NCBI RefSeq assembly: GCF_938028825.1
Contig: NZ_CALIZP010000030.1
Location: 1-32,642 of the forward strand
Direction: 5' to 3'
DNA from: an uncultured Cardiobacterium sp.
GTDB taxonomy: Bacteria > Pseudomonadota > Gammaproteobacteria > Cardiobacteriales > Cardiobacteriaceae
Length of the DNA stretch: 32,642 nt
The notes below the pieces were generated by a model. The model was not told the origin of the DNA. It did not search any database and saw nothing but the letters and a program-made list of their open reading frames with translations. Position 1 is the first letter of the stretch. The number at the start of each line of letters is the position of its first letter. The translations under genes and the position numbers were made by a program. Shown here piece by piece: positions 1 through 6,244 of this stretch.

Positions 1-2
1 CC

Positions 3-56
3 AATCCGCCCAATCCGCCCAATCCGCCCAATCCGCCCAATCCGCCCAATCCGCCA
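3..56. repeat. 9-bp tandem repeat, six units
   Basis: Six head-to-tail copies of AATCCGCCC; the last unit ends in A instead of C. The period is a multiple of three, so copy-number change would keep a reading frame. On the plus strand one frame reads Asn-Pro-Pro repeats and on the minus strand one frame reads Gly-Gly-Leu repeats. The array runs into the left window edge, so its full length is unknown. Confidence 0.9.
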
Positions 57-170
57 GTGCCGCTGATGTTGGGTGCCGCCAAGCCGCCCAAGAACGCCCA
101 TGCGGTGCCGTCAATGTTGGCCAAGTCAGGCAGGGATGTTTTCGCGGGCGAGGCCACCACATCTTCATGA
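3..170 (+). CDS. Possible 3' end of a Pro/Asn-rich ORF (partial)
   Basis: A plus-strand frame is open from the left edge to a TGA at 168-170. It starts with six Asn-Pro-Pro units and continues with about 37 ordinary residues ending in Thr-Thr-Ser-Ser. If it is a gene, this is the repeat-bearing C-terminal tail of a protein that begins outside the window. The minus strand is also open through the repeat, and no domain can be recognised, so coding status is doubtful. The end of this frame lies inside the first copy of a duplicated segment (113-173), which suggests the terminus was remodelled by recombination. Confidence 0.25.
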   Translation, partial: NPPNPPNPPNPPNPPNPPVPLMLGAAKPPKNAHAVPSMLAKSGRDVFAGEATTSS

Positions 171-173
171 CTT
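113..173. repeat. Direct repeat copy 1, left flank of the 8-bp array
   Basis: About 61 bp beginning ATGTTGGCCAAGTCAGG and ending CATGACTTC. It matches 363-425 with a few substitutions and small indels. The two copies bracket the 8-bp array, so array plus flank forms a roughly 250-bp unit. Confidence 0.75.
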
Positions 174-196
174 CTTTTGCCGCCGGGCTGCCCAAC

Positions 197-346
197 CTGT
201 CGATCTATCGATCTGTCGATCTGTCGATCTGTCGATCTGTCGATCTGTCGATCTGTCGATCTGTCGAGCTGTCGAGCTGTCGATCTGTCGATCTGTCGAG
301 CTGTCGAGCTGTCGAGCTGTCGAGCTGTCGAGCTGTCGAGCTGTCG
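197..346. repeat. 8-bp microsatellite-like array, about 19 units
   Basis: Consecutive units of CTGTCGAT or CTGTCGAG. Units 1-8 end in GAT (unit 2 has CTAT), 9-10 in GAG, 11-12 in GAT, 13-18 in GAG, and unit 19 is partial. The block pattern of the two variants indicates expansion by slippage or unequal recombination. The unit length is not a multiple of three, so each unit gained or lost would shift any frame across it. All six frames are open through the array simply because the unit contains no stop, so the long ORFs here are not evidence of a gene. Confidence 0.92.
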
Positions 347-362
347 TTTCGGCCGGGCTGCA

Positions 363-425
363 AATGTTGACCAAGTCAGGGGAGGGATGTTTTCGAGAGC
401 TGGGCCACTGCATCTTCCATGGACT
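363..425. repeat. Direct repeat copy 2, right flank of the 8-bp array
   Basis: About 63 bp beginning ATGTTGACCAAGTCAGG and ending CATGGACTTC, matching 113-173. Shared blocks include CCAAGTCAGG, GGGATGTTTTCG and CATCTTC. The match stops close to the array on the inner side. Confidence 0.75.
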
Positions 426-499
426 TCCTTGCTCCCAATTCGCTGAACTGCCGATGCCGCCGAGCATCAATTATGCAGGGCAGCTGATGCTTGCCTATA

Positions 500-597
500 A
501 ACCACATAAAATGATTCAAACCACATAATAAACCACATAGGAAAATATAAAATCCCTTTGAAAACAATATCTGAACCACAAAACCACATTAACCACA
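500..597. repeat. Cluster of six AACCACA heptamers
   Basis: AACCACA occurs at 500-506, 519-525, 531-537, 574-580, 582-588 and 591-597, all in the same orientation, with start-to-start distances of 19, 12, 43, 8 and 9 bp. Several copies extend to AAACCACAT. The cluster marks the change from GC-rich to AT-rich DNA. It resembles a multi-site protein-binding region such as iterons or integrase arm sites, but no replication or integrase gene is nearby, so its role is unknown. Confidence 0.6.
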
Positions 598-801
598 CCT
601 ATATAGCTAATTAGCTTATTTTTTCATACAACATTAATGCCAGACTTGCTGCATTTACGCAGCATTCAGAGAAGATTTGTATGAATAATTAAGAGCATTA
701 GCTATAAGTATCACCTTATTGAGTACGTTTTGAAACTCGGATTTTCTGACTGGGGTAATTAATTGAGGTATACGTATATTGAAGGATTTATAACGCATTG
801 A
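598..801. other. AT-rich non-coding stretch
   Basis: No convincing ORF is visible. The stretch is much richer in A+T than the genes to its right. It holds the palindrome AGCTAATTAGCT (605-616) followed by a T-rich run, and a small hairpin GCTGC-ATTTAC-GCAGC (648-663). Composition suggests either a large promoter/intergenic region or acquired DNA. Confidence 0.5.
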
Positions 802-861
802 AAAACAAATATTTTTTATAAATATTTAACTTCCAACGTCGCTACCTATGCGGCCGCCCTG

Positions 862-1470
862 TTGCTCCTCACCCTGTTCAGCACCTGGGATGTCAAAATG
901 GTTTGGGAAATCATCCCGACGCTGTCTGTCATTGCGCCAGGCGCCGCGCTGTCCGCCTCGGTTTTGTCCGTCTTCCTGCCGCAGGCACCGCCTGCGGATG
1001 AGGCGCAACCGACGCCGCAAAAAAGCCCGCCCGCAGCAACCCATGCCCCTGCCGCGACGACGCACACCGGGCAGGTCCGCGCATTGTCCATGAAGGACTA
1101 CGCGTTCTATATCTCGGCGCAAACCCTGTTGGGCGGTACGCTGACGACACTGATATTCGTCCTCTTCATGGCAGATGATGATGTCTTCCTTCCGGCGCTA
1201 TTGCTCTATATCACCTTCTGCGCCCCTTTTGCGGTGGTGTGCTGCTGCACGGGCTTTCTCATGGGCTATCTGCGCCTGTGCCGCGACGCGCACGGCATCA
1301 CCCGTTCCATTGTGCTTACCGTCGTCATCTACACGATTACCGTACTGCTCTTCGCGCTGTTCATCGAGGCGCTGTCTTACATCGTCCCGCTGTTGCCACT
1401 CGTGCTGTTATCCGCCGCGCTGTCCGCCTCGGTTTTGTCCGCCCTCCTGCCGCAGGCACCGCCTGCCTGA
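862..1470 (+). CDS. Multi-pass membrane protein with internal repeat; start uncertain
   Basis: I do not recognise the family. The frame is open from 802 to a TGA at 1468-1470 and has no ATG before 898. TTG (862) or ATT (811) are possible starts, or the true 5' end has been lost. The protein has a hydrophobic N-terminal segment, an Ala/Pro/Thr-rich linker (about residues 35-72), then four or so strongly hydrophobic segments predicted to span the membrane. A 17-residue block ending LPQAPPA occurs twice, once before the linker and once as the extreme C-terminus, and its DNA is a 51/53 match. The C-terminus therefore looks like a copied piece of the N-terminal region. No Shine-Dalgarno is convincing. 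The gene sits between AT-rich repeat DNA and a well-formed promoter for the next gene. Confidence 0.5.
   Translation: MLLTLFSTWDVKMVWEIIPTLSVIAPGAALSASVLSVFLPQAPPADEAQPTPQKSPPAATHAPAATTHTGQVRALSMKDYAFYISAQTLLGGTLTTLIFVLFMADDDVFLPALLLYITFCAPFAVVCCCTGFLMGYLRLCRDAHGITRSIVLTVVIYTITVLLFALFIEALSYIVPLLPLVLLSAALSASVLSALLPQAPPA
943..995. repeat. 53-bp direct repeat, copy 1
   Basis: Matches 1414-1466 at 51 of 53 positions, 471 bp apart and in the same reading frame. It ends in an inverted repeat GCAGGC-ACC-GCCTGC; in this copy the stem extends to 8 bp (CCGCAGGC/GCCTGCGG). Confidence 0.9.
1414..1466. repeat. 53-bp direct repeat, copy 2
   Basis: Second copy of the repeat at 943-995, differing by two C/T changes. 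The stop codon of the membrane-protein frame follows immediately, so this copy supplies the protein's last residues. Confidence 0.9.
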
Positions 1471-1507
1471 ACGCCCGTTGCGGCAGTGCCGCACGCCGCC
1501 GTTTGCC

Positions 1508-1536
1508 TTGTCCCGGCCGGACGCGCTGCGTACAAT
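1508..1536 (+). promoter_or_regulatory. Sigma-70 promoter for the DUF1269-like gene
   Basis: TTGTCC (-35, 1508-1513), a 17-bp spacer, then TACAAT (-10, 1531-1536). It lies about 57 bp before the ATG at 1594, which has a GAGGAG ribosome site. Spacing and -10 match are good, the -35 is moderate. Confidence 0.6.
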
Positions 1537-1593
1537 CGCCCTGCATGCCGAACGACATGTTTCCATTCATGGCAATACAGAGGAGTAACTCTC

Positions 1594-2223
1594 ATGCAAG
1601 AAAACGTCATCGTCGCCATCTTCAACGTTCCCAGCGAGGCCTACCAGGCCTTTTCCGAACTGAAAGCCCATACCCAGACCGTCGACAGCCTGATTGCCCA
1701 GGCCGTGCTGGTGAAAAAGGAAAACGGCCTGCTGATTCCCGCCGAAAGCACCGATTTCACCGCCAACAGCACGGAGGGCGCGTGGACGGGCGGCCTGATC
1801 GGTGCCTTGCTCGGCATGCTGGGCGGCCCCGTCGGCGTATTGCTCGGCGGCTCCTTCGGCGCGCTCATCGGCAGCGACGCGGGCGCGGCGCAGACCGCAG
1901 GTGAAGCCTGCCTGCTGGAAAATGCCGCGCAGAAACTGGACGACGGCAGCACCGCCCTCGTCATCCTCGTGCAGGAAGCGGATGAAGCCGCGCTGGATCA
2001 ATTCTTTGCCCGCTTCCGCACCGTGGTGCTGCGCCGCGACGCCGCCGCCGTGCAGCAGGAAGTGCTGGCCGCCGCCGAAGCCCAGGCTGAAGTCGCCCGC
2101 CAGGTGCGCGACGCGTGGAAAAAACACAAAGCCGCCGAACGCCGCGAAAAGGTGGAAGCCTTCAAGGCCGAGCTGAAAGAAAAATTTGCTACCCTCGCCG
2201 CGAAGATCAAGAAGAAAGGCTGA
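1594..2223 (+). CDS. DUF1269-like glycine-zipper protein
   Basis: A 209-residue protein starting at the ATG preceded by GAGGAG at the proper distance; the same frame stays open upstream to 1486 but has no ribosome site there. The N-terminal ~60 residues form a ferredoxin-like alpha/beta region that speaks of 'VIVAIFNVPSEAYQAFSEL'. It is followed by a Gly/Ala/Leu-rich segment (about residues 63-95) with repeated GxxxG spacing, typical of glycine zippers that insert into or associate with membranes. The C-terminal ~50 residues are Ala/Glu/Lys-rich and probably a long helix or coiled coil. The first two parts resemble DUF1269 proteins, whose function is not established. It has its own promoter and a strong terminator, so it is likely monocistronic. 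Confidence 0.8.
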   Translation: MQENVIVAIFNVPSEAYQAFSELKAHTQTVDSLIAQAVLVKKENGLLIPAESTDFTANSTEGAWTGGLIGALLGMLGGPVGVLLGGSFGALIGSDAGAAQTAGEACLLENAAQKLDDGSTALVILVQEADEAALDQFFARFRTVVLRRDAAAVQQEVLAAAEAQAEVARQVRDAWKKHKAAERREKVEAFKAELKEKFATLAAKIKKKG

Positions 2224-2242
2224 AAACTGCCTGATATGCCGG

Positions 2243-2281
2243 AACGGCCTGTACCGCCCGATGCGGTGCAGGCCGTTTTTT
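2243..2281 (+). terminator. Rho-independent terminator
   Basis: AACGGCCTG (2243-2251) pairs with CAGGCCGTT (2269-2277), with a nested ACCGC/GCGGT stem inside, followed by a T run to 2281. It closes the DUF1269-like gene and also lies just beyond the 3' end of the opposing LysR pseudogene. Confidence 0.88.
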
Positions 2282-2298
2282 ATGCAGCGGGGCGGTCG

Positions 2299-3131
2299 TC
2301 ATGCGCGGTATCCCTCCGCCGCCGCCTCGCGGACAAAATCGAGAAAGCACTGCACCCGCGCGGGCAGCAGGCGGGTGGCGGTCAGGGCGTGGATGGTGAT
2401 GCCGTCTGCCGCCCAGTCGGGCAGGATGACGATGCCCATGCCGGCGACGGCGAGGCGTTGCAGCAGGCCGGGGCTGTTGGCACGGCAGGGCGCGTCAATG
2501 GCGATGGTTGCGCGGCGGCCGTCGGTGTGGTGCAGCGTCCAGCTTTCTTCCTGCGGAAAACCCGGGCAGCGGTGGCGGGCGAGGTCGGCGGGCTGTGGCA
2601 CTTCCTCGTGCGCGGCGAGATAGGTGGGGCGGCGTAGAGGTAGCGCGGCAGGTGCATGAGCGGGCGGGCGATGAGACGCTCATCCAGCGGTTCCCCGGCG
2701 CGGATGACGGCATCGACCGGGTCGCGGAACAGATCCACCCGCTGCGGCGAGACGTCCAGTTGCAGGCGGATGGCGGGGTAGCGCGCGGTGAAGGCGGGCA
2801 GGCGCGGCGCCAGCCACCGGTAGGCGAAATCCACCGGCAGTGACAGGCGCAGCAGGCCGGCGGGCTGCTGCGGGTTGCCGTCCGGCTCGGCGAAGAGCCG
2901 CGCCGCTTCTTCGCCGATGGTGCGGGCGCGCTCGTAGAAATGCCGCCCCGCTTCAGTCAGCTCGATGCGGCGGGTGGTGCGTTGCAGCAGTTGCAGGCCG
3001 AGCGCCTTTTCCAGCGCGCTGATGCGGCGCGACAGCGTCGATTGCGGCAGGTGCAGCTTTTCCGCCGCGCGGCTGAAGCTGAGTGCCTCGGCGACGGCGA
3101 CGAAGAGGGTCATGTCGTTGAAATCGGGCAT
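2299..3131 (-). pseudogene. LysR-family regulator, frameshifted
   Basis: The N-terminal part, translated from ATG 3131, has a typical LysR winged helix-turn-helix (about residues 19-40, with SRAAEKLHLPQSTLSRRISA) and the start of the substrate-binding domain. After the conserved ...YLYAAPP the frame is lost at about 2620-2629, next to a GGTGGGG run. Reading one frame over restores a normal LysR C-terminal half (VPQPADLARH... to ...VREAAAEGYRA, stop at 2299-2301). One missing base explains the break. Together the parts make about 277 residues, a normal size. It is divergent from the isochorismatase-like and alkene-reductase genes, so it was probably their regulator. It may be a true inactivation or a sequencing error. 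Confidence 0.85.
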
Positions 3132-3232
3132 GGATTATTCCGCTGGTGCATAAGAGTTATCCATTCTAGGGGATTTATCCGCCGCCGGCGGTCATCCATA
3201 CTGCTCGCACATTCACCAACGAGGACATCACC

Positions 3233-3829
3233 ATGTACCAACCTTTCTCTTCCCAAGATGCCGTCATGCTTTTGATTGACCACCAGGTCGGCACCATGAG
3301 CTGGGTCGGCTCCATCCCCTTTGAAGACATGAAGCGCAACGCGCTGATGCTGGCGAAAAGCGCGGCGGCATTGGGCATCCCCACCGTGTTGACTTCCAGC
3401 ATGGAAGAACACGCGCAGGGCCCGCTGCTTGCCGAGCTCGGACAAATCCTGCCCAAAGCATTTGCCAACCGCGTCAAGCGCGCCGGCATTGTGAATGCCA
3501 TGGCTGACCCGAATTTCGCCACTGCCGTCAAAGCTGCCGCCGGCGACAGAAAACGCATCATCATCGCCGGCGTGACCAACGATGTCTGCACTGTCTATCC
3601 GACCCTCACCCTGCTGGAAATGGGCTACGAAGTGCAGGTGGTGGCCGATGCGGGCGGCTCGCCCAGCGCCATCGGCGACGAATTGTCCCTGCGCCGCATA
3701 GCCGCCGCAGGCGCAACGGTCGTCGGCACCAACCAGCTTATTGCCGAACTGGCGCAGGACTGGAGCAGCGCGGACGGGCAGAAACTGCTCGCCGTTGTTG
3801 CCGAAGCCTTGCAAGGAGAAAAATCATGA
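3233..3829 (+). CDS. Isochorismatase-like (YcaC-type) cysteine hydrolase
   Basis: A 198-residue protein of the isochorismatase-like superfamily. The family triad is visible: Asp16 (LLIDHQ), Lys82 (RVKRAG) and Cys119 (GVTNDVCT), with the cis-peptide region just before the cysteine. The Q-VGTMSW N-terminal stretch and the lack of an aryl-carrier domain point to the YcaC-like hydrolases of unknown substrate, not to true isochorismatase of siderophore synthesis. A GAGGAC ribosome site precedes ATG 3233. Its stop overlaps the start of the next gene (ATGA), so it is translationally coupled to the alkene reductase. The divergent LysR gene 101 bp upstream is the likely regulator. Confidence 0.88.
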   Translation: MYQPFSSQDAVMLLIDHQVGTMSWVGSIPFEDMKRNALMLAKSAAALGIPTVLTSSMEEHAQGPLLAELGQILPKAFANRVKRAGIVNAMADPNFATAVKAAAGDRKRIIIAGVTNDVCTVYPTLTLLEMGYEVQVVADAGGSPSAIGDELSLRRIAAAGATVVGTNQLIAELAQDWSSADGQKLLAVVAEALQGEKS

Positions 3830-4902
3830 AACTGCTCGAACCCTTCACCCTCGGCACCTTCACCCTGAAAAACCGCATAGTCATGGCCGCCATGACCCGC
3901 AGCCGCGCCGCCGCCGACGGCACCCCCACCGCCATCATGGCCGAATACTATGCGCAGCGCGCCTCGGCGGGGCTCATCCTCTCCGAAGCCACCAACATCT
4001 CGCCCGCCGCCATCGGCAGCCCCTTCACCCCCGGCCTCTACAACGACGCGCAAATCGCCGCCTGGCGCCGCGTGACTGCCGCCGTGCATCAGGCAGGCGG
4101 CCTTATCTTCGCGCAACTGTGGCACACCGGCCGCGTTGGTCATTCATCCGATCGCGGCGGGGCGCTGCCGCTGGCGCCGTCGGCGGTCAAAATCGAGGGG
4201 ATGCAGCACTTCACCGCGCAGGGGATGCGGGACTACGAAACCCCGCAGGCGATGACGGCAGCCGACATCGAGACGACCATCGCCGACTACGCGCAGGCAG
4301 CGAAAAACGCCATCGCCGCCGGATTTGACGGCGTCGAACTGCACGCCGCCAACGGCTACCTGCCGCAACAATTCCTCGCCGACAGCAGCAACCGGCGCAC
4401 GGATGCCTACGGCGGCAGCATAGAAAACCGCGCCCGCTTCACCCTCGACGTGATGCGCGCACTGATTGCGGCGGTCGGCGGCGACAAAGTCGGCATCAAA
4501 ATCAGCCCGCTGCACCCCTACGCCGGGATTGTCTTCACCGACCCCGTCGGCGATTACCGCTACCTGATCGGCGAACTGGGCAAACTGGATTTCGCCTTCG
4601 TCGAACTGATGAAACGCAGCCCGATGTTCCCGCTCCTGCCGCACTACCCGCAGGACGACGAAATCGCCCGCTTCGGCCCGCTGGTCAAGCAGACGCTGGT
4701 GGCCGGCACCGCCTACACCCGCGACAGCGCCGAAGCCGAACTGGCACGCGGCATCGCGCAACTGATCGCCTTCGGCAGCGGCTTCCTCGCCAACCCCGAC
4801 CTGCCGGAGCGCTTCCGGCAAAACGCCCCGCTGAACGCGCCCGACCGCGCCACCATGTTCGGCGGCGGCGGAAAAGGCTACATCGACTATCCGGCGCTAT
4901 AA
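3826..4902 (+). CDS. Old Yellow Enzyme-family alkene reductase (NemA-like)
   Basis: A 358-residue FMN flavoprotein that uses NAD(P)H to reduce activated C=C bonds of enals, enones, maleimides or nitro compounds. The (beta/alpha)8 family motifs are present: AAMTRSRA (20-28), QLWHTGR (97-103), the substrate-binding HAANGY (His173, Asn176, Tyr178 as the likely proton donor), and NRRTDAYGGSIENR (189-202). Length is normal for NemA-type enzymes. The ATG overlaps the stop of the isochorismatase-like gene. An efficient terminator follows. The context suggests a detoxification operon for electrophiles or quinone-like compounds; the actual substrate cannot be read from sequence. Confidence 0.93.
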   Translation: MKLLEPFTLGTFTLKNRIVMAAMTRSRAAADGTPTAIMAEYYAQRASAGLILSEATNISPAAIGSPFTPGLYNDAQIAAWRRVTAAVHQAGGLIFAQLWHTGRVGHSSDRGGALPLAPSAVKIEGMQHFTAQGMRDYETPQAMTAADIETTIADYAQAAKNAIAAGFDGVELHAANGYLPQQFLADSSNRRTDAYGGSIENRARFTLDVMRALIAAVGGDKVGIKISPLHPYAGIVFTDPVGDYRYLIGELGKLDFAFVELMKRSPMFPLLPHYPQDDEIARFGPLVKQTLVAGTAYTRDSAEAELARGIAQLIAFGSGFLANPDLPERFRQNAPLNAPDRATMFGGGGKGYIDYPAL

Positions 4903-4914
4903 GCGGCCGCGACA

Positions 4915-4937
4915 AACCGCCCTCCGGGGCGGTTTTT
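4915..4937 (+). terminator. Rho-independent terminator
   Basis: AACCGCCC-TCCG-GGGCGGTT followed by TTTTT, starting 13 bp after the alkene-reductase stop. The same sequence seems to have replaced or invaded the 5' part of the VOC remnant that follows. Confidence 0.88.
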
Positions 4938-4958
4938 GCCTGCCTGCTGCGCGAACGG

Positions 4959-5202
4959 ATGGATTTCGGGCGGAGGCCGACGCATCCCGTCTGCGGCAGA
5001 GCCGATTTGTGCCTGCTGACCGAACGCCCTGCTGGCGCAGGTGCTGGCCGAACTGCACGCGCACGGCGTCATTCCGCTGAGCGGCATCGTGCCGCACACC
5101 GGCGCACAAGGCGCCGTGCAATCCGTCTATCTGCGCGACCCCAACGGCAACCTGCTGGAAATCAGCCGCTATCCGTTCCCCCCGGTGGCAGAAAACCCCT
5201 GA
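4959..5202 (+). pseudogene. VOC/glyoxalase-fold protein remnant
   Basis: The last ~60 codons (from about 5023 to TGA 5200-5202) read as the C-terminal half of a vicinal-oxygen-chelate protein: LAQVLAELHAHGVIPLSG, then TGAQGAVQSVYLRDPNGNLL and EISRY, the usual 'xSxYLRDPDGNLxEIS' ending with its metal-ligand Glu. Just upstream, in a different frame, ADLCLLTE (about 5002-5025) fits the preceding strand of the same family. The N-terminal half is missing. One or more frameshifts and a 5' deletion make it a pseudogene. It lies between two convergent genes. Confidence 0.75.
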
Positions 5203-5215
5203 AAGCCGCACACCG

Positions 5216-6112
5216 TCATGCATCCGCCTGCTCTTCCCGCAGACTCCCCACCAGGGCGCGGAACAGCGGCGCATCGGCGCGGCGGTGCGGGTAATAGAGA
5301 TGGTAGCCGGTGTAGCTGATAGCCCAGTCGGCCAGCACTTCCACCAGCGTGCCGTCTGCCAGCCGCGCCTGCACCACATCGCGCGGCGTCCAGAACAGGC
5401 CGAAGTCCGCCAGCGCCGCTTCAACCAGCACCGCGCGGTTGGCGGCGAAGCGGCCGGTGGCGCGGATTTTCACCACCTTGCCGCTGTGGGGGGCGAGAAA
5501 TTCCCACACCAGCGGCCCGCCGGAGGAGAGGATGAGGTTGATGCAGCGGTGGGCGGCCAGGGCGGACGGCGTCTGCGGCGTGCCGTGGGCGGCGAGATAG
5601 GCGGGGCTTGCCACCACGCACATCCGCATGTCGGGCGAGACGCGCACCGCGATCATGTCGCGTTCCAGGTCGTCGCCGAGGCGGATTCCCGCATCGAAGC
5701 GCTCGGCGACGATGTCGGCAAAGCGCGATTCGCCCACCAGTTCCAGCTCCACTTCGGGGTAATCGCGCAGGAAGCGGGCGAATTTTGGCCAGAGCTGCGC
5801 GATGGCGTGTTCGGAGCCGTTGATGCGCAGCCGCCCGCGCACGGTGTCGCGCATGGCGGAGAGGGCGTTGAGTTCGTCGTCAATGACGTCGAACAGCGGC
5901 GAGAGTTTCTGATAGAGGCGCTCGCCCGCCCCGGTGGTGGCGACGCTGCGCGTGGTGCGCTGCAACAGCTTGATATGCAGGCGGTCTTCGATGCCGCGAA
6001 TGCAATGGCTCAGCGCCGACTGCGACACGCCGAGGAGCTGCGCCGCCCTGGTGAAACTGCCGACACGCGCCACGACGAGGAAGGCGCGCAGGTCGTTCAG
6101 GTTTTCTTTCAT
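5216..6112 (-). CDS. LysR-family transcriptional regulator
   Basis: A full-length 298-residue LysR regulator. The winged helix-turn-helix lies at about residues 19-40 (TRAAQLLGVSQSALSHCIRGIE), followed by the linker helix and a two-lobed effector domain, including the conserved AAHRCINL near residue 190. The start is fixed by the typical N-terminus MKENLNDLRAFLVVA. It reads leftward, with the aldo/keto reductase upstream in the same direction but separated by a terminator, and it converges with the VOC remnant. Most close relatives of this type control neighbouring oxidoreductases; which gene it controls here is not shown by the sequence. Confidence 0.92.
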   Translation of the reverse strand: MKENLNDLRAFLVVARVGSFTRAAQLLGVSQSALSHCIRGIEDRLHIKLLQRTTRSVATTGAGERLYQKLSPLFDVIDDELNALSAMRDTVRGRLRINGSEHAIAQLWPKFARFLRDYPEVELELVGESRFADIVAERFDAGIRLGDDLERDMIAVRVSPDMRMCVVASPAYLAAHGTPQTPSALAAHRCINLILSSGGPLVWEFLAPHSGKVVKIRATGRFAANRAVLVEAALADFGLFWTPRDVVQARLADGTLVEVLADWAISYTGYHLYYPHRRADAPLFRALVGSLREEQADA

Positions 6113-6204
6113 GCTTCCGGTTCCCGGCTAAAAGCCGCCAGCCTATGCGCTTCGCGGCGGCGGGGCAAGCGGGGCTTTTTGCCGTGAAGGAAGGAGAGGC
6201 CATG

Positions 6205-6232
6205 AAAAAACCGCCCCGGAGGGCGGTTTTTT
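6205..6232 (-). terminator. Rho-independent terminator (bidirectional shape)
   Basis: AAAAAACCGCCC-CGGA-GGGCGGTTTTTT, a GC stem with A and T runs on both sides. It follows the aldo/keto reductase stop at 6245 on the minus strand and separates it from the LysR gene. Confidence 0.88.
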
Positions 6233-6244
6233 GGCGGGCGGTGT

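Noticed and set aside
197..346. CRISPR array
   Set aside because: Units of 8 bp are contiguous with no spacers, and there are no cas genes in the window.
73..579. Overlapping ORFs on both strands across the 8-bp array
   Set aside because: The repeat unit has no stop in any frame, so long ORFs arise automatically. None has a good ribosome site or recognisable domain.
3233..4902. Siderophore (enterobactin-type) locus because of the isochorismatase-like gene
   Set aside because: The protein lacks an aryl-carrier domain and sits with an alkene reductase, not with ent-type genes; it is YcaC-like.
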